Position numbers and translations under genes: made by a program
Notes under the pieces: generated by a model
Told to the model about the DNA's origin: nothing
The model's database searches: none
The model's input: the letters and a program-made list of their open reading frames with translations, nothing else
Source: Rugalucina vietnamica
Lineage: Eukaryota > Mollusca > Bivalvia > Lucinida > Lucinidae
Direction of reading: 5' to 3'
DNA: 64,000 bases
Assembly (NCBI GenBank): GCA_964017185.1
Contig: OZ024884.1
Coordinates: 19,252,048-19,316,047, forward strand
Shown: positions 40,243 to 51,273 of the stretch, one piece after another
Layout of the letters: each line of letters begins with the position of its first letter
Numbering within the stretch: position 1 is the first letter of the stretch

Positions 40243-41619
40243 TACGTAATGAAAGAACAACTAAAGGACCAATGGTCATGTAAACGCTCACCTGAGATCT
40301 GGGATAAATACCAATTAACTTGTTTCACTATTATGGTCATGGACGACCTATTTTGAACTTGCCGTAAGATAGGTCAAGGTCATCACAGGGTCAATTCATA
40401 TATACATTGTTGTACCCTAGACGACAATTCTATATGCCAAGTTTTGTTGAAATTGGTCCACCGTCTCCGGAGAAGACGATTTTTGAAGGGTTTTTTTACC
40501 ATATATGGATATGGTGGCCATCTTGGTCATGTGACCCGGATTATTTACGTGTTCCACTGGTCCCCCCTTCCTATAGATGCTTTATATAAAATTTGGCTTA
40601 GATTGGCTAAGCGGTTTCAGATAAGATCTTTGAATATTATGGTGATATTCATATATATTACCCCGGGAAGGGGTCAGACCACCCCCCTGTGGTCTTTTTT
40701 TTTTTCTCAGAATCATAACTCTTCAGTCCATTTGCCCATTTCCTTCATTTTTCTCTTCATATGATATTTTGACAATATTCGCAATTCAAATGCATGGGCC
40801 ACCTACATTCACCTTGCCGTAAAATAGGTCAAGGTCATCACAGGGTCACTTATATAAATATTATAGAGCTCCTCTCACTGATGCTTCTTGTCAAGTTTTA
40901 AAATCATAGGCCTTCTGGTTCTGGAGGAGAAGATTTTAAAGGTTTTTGCTAGTTATAGACATGGCGGCCATTTTGGTTATGTGACCTGGACCATTTATAT
41001 ACACTTTCGTTCGTTCCCCTTTCATAAGGATGCCCTACCTAAAATTTGGCTTTGATTGGCCAAGCGGTTTCAGAGAAGAAGGCATTTCATTGTTTTGGTA
41101 AAACACATGTATATTGCCTCGGAGTGGTGGCAGACCTGCCCCTAGGGTCCAAAATTTTTATGAATCATAAATCTTCAGTCCATTTACCCATTTCCTATTA
41201 GTTTTTCCCTTAAAATGACCTTTTAAAAATTTTCCCCATTCAAATGCATGGGCCGCTATGTTTGACCTTGCCGTAAAATAGGTCAAGGTCACCCCAAGGT
41301 CATGATTTATGTTAACTTTGAAGAGCTCCTCTCTCTGATGTTCCATGCCAAGTTTCAAAATCATAGGACTTCTGGTTCTGGAGAAGATTGTTAAAGGTTT
41401 TTGCTATTCAACCATATAACCATTGCGGCCATCTTTGTCATGTGACCATGACCATTTATATAAACTTAAACTTTATTTCCCCCTTCCATAGGATGCTTCT
41501 TGTTTAGCCAAGCAGTTTCAGAGGAGAAGATCTTTGACATTGTGGACGACGACGGACGAACGACAGAGCATGGCCATCATTTAAGCACACCTTGTGAGCC
41601 TTTGGCTCAGGTGAGCTAA
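40243..41619 (-). mobile_element. Three-unit interspersed element, reverse copy
   Basis: It opens GTAAACGCTCACCTGAGATC and closes GGCTCAGGTGAGCTAA, the inverse of the element at 3059. Three units show CCAAGCGGTTTCAGA-type motifs near 40600, 41058 and 41512, and AAATAGGTCAAGGTCA near 40830 and 41276. Confidence 0.75.
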
Positions 41620-41629
41620 AAACTTATAG

Positions 41630-41790
41630 CAACGTGGCATAGTTTGACTCCTGAGCCGACAAGTCGAGGTTGAGGGGGGCATGCTGGCACCAGTGTTATG
41701 TCTTTGGGAAAGACATATTAATTTCCATAGAATTGGTCAGTATCCACGGCTGAAGAGTCGTTAACTGGGATGTTTATTCGCTACACCTTT
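41630..41790 (+). mobile_element. SINE remnant
   Basis: GTTATGTCTTTGGGAAAGAC, then GTCGTTAACTGGGATGTTT. The head is poorly preserved. Confidence 0.5.
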
Positions 41791-42707
41791 ACAGGTGCAT
41801 ATTCTCTGATTCTACGAAATAATTATCCATAGAAAAAAAGATGTTAGCAGAAATGTTATAATGCGGTGTTATACAATGTATGTTATATGCCACCCCCGAA
41901 TTCGATCATATATCAAATGAATAACCGACTAAAAAGCCAACAGGGTGCATTTATAGCACTTTAACTTTATAAAAATCTAGATTCTTCCTTGTATTGTAAT
42001 TAGAAAACGTTCTATCAGTGTTTTGCACGTTAAAACAAGATTTTCGAATCCGTGTTTGTTTTACCCAAATTATGTGGGTCATCCGCGTTGTGTAGTATCA
42101 ACGTCCGTGGTAAGTTGTACCTTGAAGTATACAAGGCTTTTTTTAAACATGGATATCGCCACCCCAAAAAAACTTTTCAAGTTTGATGCATGGTATTTAT
42201 ATATTCCATAGATGTCGAAAATTAGTACTGAAGAGATATTTGCACGAAACCAAACAATTAAATTCTACAAATATGAAACGAATCGGGAAATAGGCGAGAA
42301 AATTATGATTTACAAATTAAAATCGCTTGTATCTATAGTTTACACAAATCTTTTGTTATGATACTTTACCATTCTCAAGATAAACCATTTTGCATTAGCT
42401 CTGCATAAACACATTTTATATAGGATCAATTTAAATGTTGTTTGTTTATGTTTTCTTACCTTGTGTATTCCCACGATACAGTTGTTTATATCCGCGTTTG
42501 GAAGACCATTCCGCGTTTGTTGTATCTGGATGAACGGTGTGGTATAGGACGTCACGTAATTTCGTCACTAAGCGCACACGTCACAATGACGTCAAAACGT
42601 TTTAAATCAAAATGGCGGACGCCGCGATTTTATCATTTTTCTAGGTAAATAGTATAAAAATCAATCTTCGCTGCATTAAGGTATGCAAGAAAAAGAATCC
42701 ATCATTC
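41791..42707. other. Intergenic stretch with inverted partner of 38905-38972
   Basis: On the reverse strand, 42478-42545 repeats 38905-38972 (CACCGTTCATCCAGATACAA, AACGCGGAATGGTCTTCCAA, ACGCGGATATAAACAA). Nothing else is recognised. Confidence 0.5.
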
Positions 42708-42809
42708 GTGTCAGGTATGGATAGACAAATCTGTCCCTCGGGTCACAATCGAGCCTTGTGATGCCAAAATGTGACCCTCGGCACAGATTTGTCTATCCAT
42801 ACCTGACAC
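42708..42809. repeat. Inverted repeat with perfect 26-bp arms
   Basis: Left arm GTGTCAGGTATGGATAGACA (then AATCTG) and right arm CAGATTTGTCTATCCATACC (then TGACAC). GGGTCACA / TGTGACCC also pair inside. It is a foldback MITE or a strong hairpin. Confidence 0.85.
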
Positions 42810-43344
42810 TCATGTAAGATTCTTATAGAGTCACCCCCGTGTTGGTAGGGGAAAATGTTTATACAGAATGGCTTGCTAACATGCCCCCAATGACTTCCAT
42901 GTTCACAAATGCTCCAGAAATTCTGCCAAAACCAGTGGCAGCAGATTTCCATAAAACTTAGTATGTAACAATCACTGGATTTTGAACATGCAAGTAATTA
43001 AGGGCCCTTAGCCGATATCATTACACACCCGGTGTCAGGTGAGCAAGTGTTCTCCGATTTGTACATAAGCTGTAAGATTCTAAATATATGTGTGATACAA
43101 TTAAATTGAATTGTGTAAATAATGTAACTGAATAAAAATGTTCTGCTTTTAATAATGTAGATGCACATAAGAACATGCTTTAATGGGTGGTTAAAAATGT
43201 CTATGTCCTAAATTCTTTGCAGCAAAAATAAAGGCATAAGGAGGATCTTTTACATACAAGCCAGCCCATGTTAAAGTCGTACAAACTTGACTCAGAGTAT
43301 TGAAAAATAGAGTCAGTATTGCAGTAAAAGGCACTGATCAACCT

Positions 43345-43364
43345 TTTTTTTTTTTTACTTTCAA

Positions 43365-43400
<36 letters not shown>

Positions 43401-43455
43401 CATAAGCATGTGACTTGTTTTTTTTTTTTTTGTTTTTTTCATAAGCATGTGACTT
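43345..43455. repeat. Poly-T tracts with a short duplication
   Basis: Long T runs flank two copies of CATAAGCATGTGACTTGTT (43401 and 43440). They lie next to the family A copy at 43467. Confidence 0.85.
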
Positions 43456-43466
43456 GTTAACATAAT

Positions 43467-43709
43467 TGAGCCACCCTGTGGGAAATTTTTAAACCAACAA
43501 TCTGCATAGGCGAAAACAAAGGCGCAGATCAGCTTCGCGGTAACCGCGAAGCTGATCAGCGCCTTTGTTTTCGCTATACGGACAGTACAATTCCTCTTCT
43601 ACTTAAATCCAAAATTTCAAGTTTCTATCTCTTTTCTGTTACTGTGCAGGCCGGTTTGTGTCAGACCTGTTCGAAAACCACATTGTTGGTTTTCCCACGA
43701 GGAGGCTCA
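43467..43709 (+). mobile_element. Family A MITE, copy 7
   Basis: Left end TGAGCCACCCTGTGGGAA with a short insertion (ATTTTT) in the terminal repeat. The palindrome is perfect. Confidence 0.82.
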
Positions 43710-44096
43710 TATGAAATGTACATATGAAATTGTTTAATATGTTGTTAAGTTTAAGCCATCTGTTTATTTCAAAAAATGAAATTGACTGTGAAATAGGGCT
43801 TTAATGGAAATATTACAGGTATGTTCATAATGCGGGTGTCTTAAAGATTTCTCACAATATTACTCCTATTCCTATACTATCACCATTTTGCATTGTTTCT
43901 TTTTATAAAAAGTATGCTTTTGTGTAAAAATTCCATTAACAAATTTAAGAATCGGTTCAAAACAAAATATTCTTGCTAGCGTTCATGGTTTAGATTTTTA
44001 AAAAATGTAAGTTTTTTATGAAGATATTTAATTCCAGCTTTTGTTCAAGACTTAGACCTAAGTTAATATTTAAGAAATGAATTTCATTTTTCTAGT

Positions 44097-44203
44097 GTTC
44101 ATGGAGCTGTGAACCGCAGTGGGTCGCGTGCAAAGTGAATGAACCCCGAAGGGGTTCATGTAAGCTTTGCTAGCGACCCACTGTGGTTCATAGCTCCATG
44201 AAC
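44097..44203. repeat. Long hairpin, arms about 41 bp
   Basis: The left arm begins GTTCATGGAGCTGTGAACCG and the right arm ends CTGTGGTTCATAGCTCCATG followed by AAC. The loop contains a second palindrome, ATGAACCCCGAAGGGGTTCAT in two halves. Arms differ at about four positions. Related GTTCATGGAAGTATGAAC and ATGAACATCTAATGGTTCAT lie at 44427-44470, so a larger element may be present. Confidence 0.75.
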
Positions 44204-44659
44204 AACAGAAAAATTAAACTCATTGCTTATATTTACATTCATTTCTCTCTATCGCTTGTTGAAAAATCACCAAGGCGGTCACATTTACCAGCAAACAGAG
44301 AATCTACACACAGTGTGTGTTCAAACAGCGGAACGGCGTCGACGTTTACAACGTCCAATCAGATTGGCGAGATTCATGTTTTTTGACGTCAACTTTGGAT
44401 TACGTCACGTCGCGTGACGCAATGTTGTTCATGGAAGTATGAACACAGATGAACATCTAATGGTTCATCTAAGGAGGTTTTAGAAAAATGTAAATATATA
44501 GTTTTAAATGTTTATCTAGTATAAGCATTGAAAAAGGCTTATTTTGTCTAATATTTCAAATCACAATCCCGAAAACCCTAGTCACAATCATTTTTTTAAT
44601 AATCAATTTCAATTTGTTGTACCATGTAGGACAAATGGAATACAAAAAAAAAAAAAAAA
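44204..44659. other. Non-genic stretch
   Basis: GTCACGTCGCGTGAC palindrome-like sequence near 44405; otherwise AT-rich. Confidence 0.35.
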
Positions 44660-44938
44660 CATAACGAAAACTTGCCCATGCCCTTATACAGAGATTTTTA
44701 AGCTTTAAAAATTGAAAAATTTCAGCTGAAAAATTTTGATATTTTTCTTATTTTTGCTCAAAACATAGATTGTGGGTACATGTTAGAACCGCCTCGATGA
44801 GGCGGTTCTAACGAGTACCCACAATCTATGTTTTGGAGCAAAAATAAGAAAAATAGGTACACCCCTACATACCCCAGTTTTGCTAAATAAAAGTGGGGTT
44901 CAAGGGGGTATACATTACACGGACATGTTTTCCTGATG
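44660..44938 (+). mobile_element. Family B MITE, copy 6
   Basis: Full-length. The centre is CCGCCTCGATGAGGCGG, a changed but still symmetrical loop. Confidence 0.85.
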
Positions 44939-45314
44939 AGATGCCACTTATGAAAGATACTAGGTTGGAAGGCGAAATTCTGCTCTCTTTTCTCCATATT
45001 TTTTGTGCTAATGTAAATATGTGTAAGTTCAGAAACTTAACTAATGAATGCACAGTTCTAGTTATGTACAGAGCGACTGTTTGTTTTGTTTTGTTTGTAC
45101 ATATTAAAGTTGCATAGAAGAAATAAATAAATCTAGGATTTCTTGCCTGCTTATTATATAATAAACCTTTGCAGTAACAGGTTGCCCCCCCCTCCAACTC
45201 CATCCCCGGGTCCACCAGGGCCTGATGGGCTCCACACAAAGCTGCTAACAGACTGACCAAATTAGCCAGACTGACCAAATTAGAGGGACCAGGAATAGTC
45301 CAAATATAAACATG

Positions 45315-45425
45315 ATAGACACCAGATGGGAAAGAAAATACACTATACTACAATTTAGCCAACAACACACTTGAAAAGAAAGATGATTAGCTCTTCCCCA
45401 TCAAGGTAGCCACCTGGCTAGTTCC
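45315..45425 (+). repeat. Dispersed repeat (CAGACACCAGGCGGGAAAG family), copy 1
   Basis: GACACCAGATGGGAAAGAAA ... TTAGCTCTTCCCCATCAAGG, TAGCCACCTGGCTAG. Other copies are at 55930-56055 and 63408-63525, and a partial one at 61675-61725. The unit type is unknown. Confidence 0.5.
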
Positions 45426-45457
45426 AACCAAAACCAAAGCAATGAGCACATCAGTTA

Positions 45458-45655
45458 AACGTGCCCATGAAAAGTTTACCCCCTCATACCCCACTTTTAT
45501 ATAGCAAAACTAGGGTATGCAGGGGTATACATGTGTGTTTTTTCGCTCCAAAACATAGATTTTGGGTACTTGTTAAAGCCGCCTCGCCGATGCGGTTCTA
45601 ACATGTACACACAATCTATGTTTTGAGCAAAAATAAGAAAAATATAAAAAATAAT
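45458..45655 (-). mobile_element. Family B MITE, copy 7 (truncated)
   Basis: The left part and centre (GCCGCCTCGCCGATGCGG) are present; it stops after AAGAAAAATATAAAAA without the outer right end. Confidence 0.7.
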
Positions 45656-45774
45656 TTCTAATGAGATCCTGATATGAAGGTGGAAAAATGCTCAGTTATT
45701 CAGTTTCTTTCTATTATGAATCATACATTTCTACGATTCAAATGCGTTACTTTCAATCTAATTATTCATACCGG

Positions 45775-46262
45775 AGTAAAGCACGATTTGTGCGTTTGTC
45801 CGTGAGCTTACATGTATATGACAGGCAGGCACCCAACGTCCATCCGAACATCTCTGAAACCGCTTTGCAAATCAAAGCCAAACTTCATGTGGAGAAACTA
45901 TTTTCTGACTTCACTAGGGGAACCAAATTGTTTATAATTTCTTCCCATATGCCGTGGCCGAGCATCAGTCATCTCACCGCTGTGGCTGGTGTGGGTTCGA
46001 GCCCCGCTCTGGCCACATGTGAGACAAGCCAACTTCTGCTTGCGGGTGTGCCAGGTGGTTTTTCTCGGGGTTCTCTCGTTTTCGCCCACCTACTCATATA
46101 TGAGCTGAAACTGAGATAAAGATGAATCTGTATATGTCTCTGGCTGACATAATCTTGAAAGGGACGTAAAACTGAATTTAAAAAAAATCCCATATGAAAT
46201 ATGACGTCAATTATTCTTCGTATATACCAGTAAAAGCGTTTATACATGTAGGACCATTGGTC
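45775..46262 (+). mobile_element. Broken copy of the three-unit element, split by a SINE
   Basis: AACATCTCTGAAACCGCTTT and CAAATCAAAGCCAAACTTCA match a unit of the 3059 element. After the SINE, AGGACCATTGGTCCTCTGG matches its end. Confidence 0.6.
45952..46188 (+). mobile_element. SINE with 8-bp target duplication
   Basis: The head is CCGTGGCCGAGCATCAG, the B box GGTTCGAGCCCC, and the body CTTGCGGGTGTGCCAGGTGG. It ends GGGACGTAAAACTGAATTTA then an A run. CCCATATG at 45944-45951 repeats at 46189-46196. Confidence 0.9.
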
Positions 46263-46419
46263 CTCTGGTTTAAATGTCATTCAACGTACACGTTTTGGTC
46301 GTAACCATTTATGAGTTTTTACATGTAATTAATTTTGATATTTACTTTCGTGCTAAACTTCATTTTCACGTTATCTTTTCAGATGATGATAGAAGGAAAG
46401 GAGCTGATCACCTGTCGTT

Positions 46420-47660
46420 TGTTACCACGGCCTCCCCACCTATGGGTAAGGGTGGGGAATAGCCGGGCTAAAGTGCCGGGAAATTACTTTTTTATTGTCC
46501 CGGCAGTGCAGGGGAAATGACGGGATTTTGTTATTAAGATCCATACCCTAGGGATATTTTCTGTTGCAAATGGCAGAGGACAAAGAGGACAAAGAGCGTA
46601 GTTTTGGCCTCCAATCTGTCCCCTGGGGGTAGGGTGTATAGTAGGGCATTGGGAACTGAAAATTCATCCCCGCCTTTCCCTGCAGTGTGGGAGCTGTGGT
46701 TACACATGACTGGTGCATATTGTCACAAGAAATATTCAGTTATTATTTTCTCAGACCAGGGAACGCGTCTAGTAGTTTTTTGTGCCGGATTCCGCACCGA
46801 GAGGCCAGGAGCACCGGGTTGTGGCGGACCGTGGTCTAGGCAAATCAACTTCGGCCGTAAAGTAATCATTACTACCCTGGAAGCGGTTCCTGCATGACCG
46901 AAAAACTGTTGACTGGCACCACAAAACGGATGAACCGTCATTTCTAAAACACATGAATATAATAACCACTATACGCCATGTACGTTGTTCCACACAATCA
47001 GAGAGATCAGATGTAGGGAGTTGGTGCTACCAATTTGTAACAGTAACGCTGACTGGTTGTGTCATATGCACGTGCTGTAGATATATTTTGATGTCTGCCA
47101 TTACAGATATGTAGACGTGTGATTGTATCTTGGTTTTTATAATCCCTTTGATCTGTAGAATGATGCTACTAGTGGATGCACTGACAGTACATCAGGTAGT
47201 TGTAGCCTAGAATATTCCTCAGTGATGTTTGTTTCTGTGTTTTACGTCCCAATCATGTTGTCCTACTAACACAACATTAGGATGTCTTTACGTGCAAAAT
47301 GTGCTATAAAAGTAAACACTTGAAAGAACTGCTTTTAAAATTAAGGCATATATAATAATTTGTTAAGCTGGAAACCATCGCCACCCGAATCTTCAGCTTC
47401 GATTGTGCACCATCCAGTTATAACCCCGGCCCCACCCACTGGAAAGGGTGGGGATAGCCGAGATAAAGTGCAGGGTAATGATTATTGTCTCCGTTGTGCA
47501 GGGGAAATGACGATTTTGACATTAGGGTCCTTACCCCAAGATTTTCTATTGCGAAGGCAGGCAAAGAGCATATTTTTTACATCCAAAGTGTCTCCTGGGG
47601 GTGGGGCTTGTAGCAAGGCACTGAAAACTGAAAAGTCAATTCCCGCCCTTCCCCGTAGGT
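46420..47660 (+). repeat. Duplicated non-coding segment, two copies
   Basis: About 46440-46695 and 47425-47665 are diverged direct copies. Both hold AAGGGTGGGGA.TAGCC, GTGCAGGGGAAATGACG and CCTGGGGGT.GGG. The short peptides encoded in the same place differ, so coding is not supported. Between them, 46870-46930 has a SINE-tail-like CCGAAAAACTGTTGACTGG. Confidence 0.55.
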
Positions 47661-48206
47661 GTTGATAACCTGCCTCCAGAAGGCTGGTTTTAGAACTGTT
47701 GTTGAGATGACTGACCATATCGACATGGCTGCCGCTAGATGACAGTAAATCATTAAAACGAATGTTTAACCCGACCAAGAATGTTTTGTCCTCTGCATAC
47801 TGACTTTAACTGGAGTGTAAAGAAGAATAAACAATACAAATTTCAGTCAACTTTCATTCATTTTCATAAGTAAGACATTCATATCTTAGCCAGAAAATAA
47901 AATTTAGAGCGATCAGCTAACATAAATATCGCAATTTACAGCTGAAATGAGAAATTTTAGATAAAATAGTACATGTATTCATGATTAAATTCTTAAGGAT
48001 TATACCAGGCCATTAAAATAATCATATTGGGTCGGTATCATCCTTAAATCGCGATGATATTGGATCAGCTCTCACTAATGCCCAGTACAAGCAACACTGC
48101 AAAGATTCTACCATGGTTGAGAAAAATTAGTCATTCAACTGGCCTCTAAAATAACCTGGCAAGTATGGCAATACGTTTGAGGTGAGACAAAGTCACTTAA
48201 AACAAA
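47661..48206. other. Non-genic stretch
   Basis: I see no exon or clear repeat. Confidence 0.3.
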
Positions 48207-48442
48207 TGAGCCGCCTCGTGGGAAAACCAACAATGTGGTTTCCGAACAGGTCCGACACAAACCGGCCTGTACAAGCACAGAAAAGAGCTAGAAGCTTGAA
48301 ATTTCGGATATAAGTAGAAGAGGAATTGTACTATCCGAGTAGCGAAAAGAAAGGCGCTGATCAGCTTCGCGGTTACCGCGAAACTGATCTGCGCCTTTGT
48401 TTTCGCCTATGCAGATTGTTGGTTTTCCCATGAGGTGGCTCA
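48207..48442 (-). mobile_element. Family A MITE, copy 8
   Basis: Near-consensus, with a palindrome mismatch in the right arm (GCGAAACTGATC). Confidence 0.85.
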
Positions 48443-48741
48443 AATGTTTCTGTAAAAATGGTATATGTATATGCGTTTTGGCTAAGTCCTTCTTTGATTC
48501 TGTTCGCTATAAATATGTATAACAGATGCCCACTTCCACACAAAAAAGTCAGTCTAGCGTTATCACAGAGGCGACCTGTAGCACTTTCAGTTTACCCAAA
48601 CCCTAGTATATCCCAGTCTTATATAACTTCCTTTTTGTATAGGTTACATCTGCGCCCAATGCATGGCGTAGTCAGATCTCTCTATAAACACGTCGATGCG
48701 ATACAGATCCATTTTGGACTAAAATACGAAAAATGTTTACG

Positions 48742-48812
48742 CATGTAAACCCCATTTTAAATATGTAAAATTGGGTACACGGAGGCACTTATTTCATGGA
48801 TATGTTTTCCAG
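48742..48812 (+). mobile_element. Family B fragment (right end)
   Basis: TAAACCCCATTTTAAATATG ... TTTCATGGATATGTTTTCC. Only the outer right portion remains. Confidence 0.5.
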
Positions 48813-49230
48813 GCGTAACGTTCAGTCTGTCTAGGTTACGTGGCATGGTCAGATTCTCCCTGACAGACGACAATCGACCAAAAGGTGCAAGTAATATCAT
48901 TTGCGCAGCAAATTGTATCCAGTCTCGTCTGTGCGTTTATCAACTGACCTAATATCACTTGTCAGTCAAAATACCAAGCATCTGACAAATCCATTTTTAA
49001 CAGAACCCAGGACAAACGAATGCACATAGAATATTGTGAATATCGTGTAAATGGATGTCGAATAGCCGGTGTTTGCTTGCGGAGCGATAGAACGCGTCTG
49101 GTCAATGGCCCCGTCAATGGCACGATAGACATCTTGCGACCAATACAGATTACGTTAGATTGTGCGCTCATAGAGGCAAGACTGGCAACAAAGAAATAGC
49201 ACTTTAAAATAAATAAATTAGAAATCACAC

Positions 49231-49719
49231 TTATTTGCATAAAAACATTTCTTCCTCATTGATGCACTGTTCGCAGTTCACATAACAACACCAATGCACT
49301 TGACACTGGCATGGCCGCTTCACCATTATTGTTTTTACATTGTAGCCCCTCCCACAGCACATGACGTCGCAGTTTTTCTGTTCACACACGCGACCGGAAG
49401 TTCCTGGTGAATACAGACTTGGTCCACAGAAATTTGGCGAATCCTCCAAATGCACCATAACATTCCTCCGCGGAGGAACGCCGTCCGTACTTCCTGTCAC
49501 ATGATTAACATCCGCAGCAGTATATAGTCCCTCCACTAAATGGGATTTTCCAGTTGCCTGATTTGCATACGTCACAACCTTGAAAGAATTCTCGTATTTG
49601 TGTTTGAGAGTTTGTCCAATCAAATGGAATGGTGAAAGTTCCCGCCAGCACGTGCGAGTTGTACAAGACCCGGATATTCCATGACATTTGCACGTTGTTT
49701 TTACTTTTGATTTAACAAC
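49231..49719 (-). CDS. Wnt9: Wnt ligand, last coding exon (Wnt9-like)
   Basis: Wnts are secreted, lipid-modified signals that bind Frizzled. On the reverse strand, after the acceptor CCTTATTTTTTCAG, 162 codons run to a stop at 49231. Residues 10-19 are CKCHGISGSC, where the second-last Ser-Gly pair marks the conserved acylated serine (residue 16). TRTCWRELSPFH, LKHKYENSFKV and LEDSPNFCGPSLYSPGTSGR follow, then the Cys-rich end (CCGRGYN, RPCQCQVHWCCYV, CEQC) and a final CK. The LKHKYE block, the LEDSP.FC...SPGT.GR run and the ending resemble Wnt9. Membership of the Wnt family is certain; the subfamily is likely. The first half of the protein is not in view. Confidence 0.93.
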   Translation of the reverse strand, partial: VVKSKVKTTCKCHGISGSCTTRTCWRELSPFHLIGQTLKHKYENSFKVVTYANQATGKSHLVEGLYTAADVNHVTGSTDGVPPRRNVMVHLEDSPNFCGPSLYSPGTSGRVCEQKNCDVMCCGRGYNVKTIMVKRPCQCQVHWCCYVNCEQCINEEEMFLCK

Positions 49720-50633
49720 CTGAAAAAATAAGGACAAATGTTTAGCAACAGTCATGTCTAGCAATATAAAATATGCTGGACTGTGCCCAGATTGCCAAGG
49801 TTAAGGTCCTGTGTCATGGTACATCATGTCCATCTTTGTATGTTTTCTTTCTACACCATCAAACCAAAAGTATAACAACACAACTGGAACAACAATAGCA
49901 ATAACATCACGAATATTAACTGAAAGACAAGCTTGATACGTTCTTATTTTCTCTGTTGCTCGGGGTACTGAGAATATCAAGATGTTGCTGGTAGTCCAGC
50001 TGGACGATTTAGGGAAGAATCTAGGTCGGAAGAGGTCAAATGCGATTGGCTTTGATTAAATGTTTGTTTTGGAAACCAAAACATAACTATAGATTTATTA
50101 CATGTACGTACACTTGTGGAATTATATGTATAAATATAGGGTCGCTTTTGTGTGGCACGTGAATTACCTTTAAGCTCTGCTGAGTCCATGTGTTTTTCTA
50201 TTTATTCTTTTTCTTTTTTTTTTTATTTTCACTAAAGCCCGTAATTGAAAATGTACGCCTTCACTTTTCCAAATTTAGGCCTTAAGTTTTAATGTATCAT
50301 TAACGTAACGCGAGACTGTAGTCCATCACCTAATGGTTCTGGCGTATGTGTTTTATATCAATTATTGCCTATGTAAACATACATCATTATATCACCGTCA
50401 GATTTATATGTGTTAATTTATTATCATGTTATGATGATCTCGGAGTGATTTATTAAAACAATAACAGCCGTTTTGTTTCTGAACTGCCCTAACGTATGCT
50501 GACATTTTTTGGTTTGTTTGAAAACAAACTTAATGCTAACATATTTTTTGATAACATATACATTTTGTACATGCTTTGTTGAAATGCACTCCTACATGTA
50601 GTACGGAAAGAAACTCGGAAACGTCATAAAACA
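49720..50633 (-). other. Wnt9 intron, beginning
   Basis: I see no upstream Wnt exon. An ATG on the reverse strand at 50189 opens MDSAELK followed by a GT, but there is nothing to link it to Wnt9. Confidence 0.4.
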
Positions 50634-50869
50634 TGAGCCGTCGCATGGGAAAACCAACAATCTGCATATGCGAAAACAAAGACGCAGAGCAGCTTCGCGG
50701 TAACCGCGAAGCTGATCAGCTCCTTTGTTTTCACGACACGGATAGTACAGTTCCTCTTCTACTGAAATCCAAAATTTCAAGCTTCTAGCTCTTTTCTGTG
50801 ACTGTACAGCCCGATTTGTGTCGGACCTGTTCAGAAACCACATTGTTGGTTTTCTCACGAGGCGGCTCA
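50634..50869 (+). mobile_element. Family A MITE, copy 9
   Basis: Ends TGAGCCGTCGCATGGG and CTCACGAGGCGGCTCA, with a perfect palindrome. Confidence 0.85.
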
Positions 50870-51036
50870 ATTATGTACACAAAACACTTGCATCTAATAC
50901 TGCATCAGTTCCCTTCTACAACAGATGATTTAAGTCGACACTCTTGACAATTTTCTCTATTTTTAAGCATTTTTAAAAGCAAACGACGTCGACGCCCATA
51001 GCCCATACACTGCCCCGAGGACATCAATGTATCAAT

Positions 51037-51273
51037 TAAGCCGCCGCATGGGAAAACCAACAATCTGCATATGCGAAAACAAAGACGCAGATCAGCTTCG
51101 CGGTGACCGCGAAGCTGATCAGCGCCTTTGTTTTCGCTACACAGATAGGACATTTCTTTTTCTTCTTAAATCCGAAATTTCAAGCTTCTAGCCTGCTTCT
51201 GTGACTGTACAGCCCGGTATGTGTCAGACCTGGTCGGAATCCCAAATTGTTGGTTTTCTCATGCACAGGCTCA
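51037..51273 (+). mobile_element. Family A MITE, copy 10
   Basis: The left end TAAGCCGCCGCATGGG has lost the first G. The palindrome centre reads GGTGACC, and the right end CATGCACAGGCTCA is decayed. Confidence 0.8.

Noticed and set aside
44758-44997. Recurrent reverse-strand peptide with RKTCPCNVYPLEPHFY
   Set aside because: The same peptide appears at other family B copies only because the DNA repeats. It includes the foldback arms and is not a protein family.
50160-50189. Reverse-strand ATG with MDSAELK followed by a GT, as an alternative first exon of Wnt9
   Set aside because: It is too short, has no promoter evidence, and would omit the conserved N-terminal half of the ligand.
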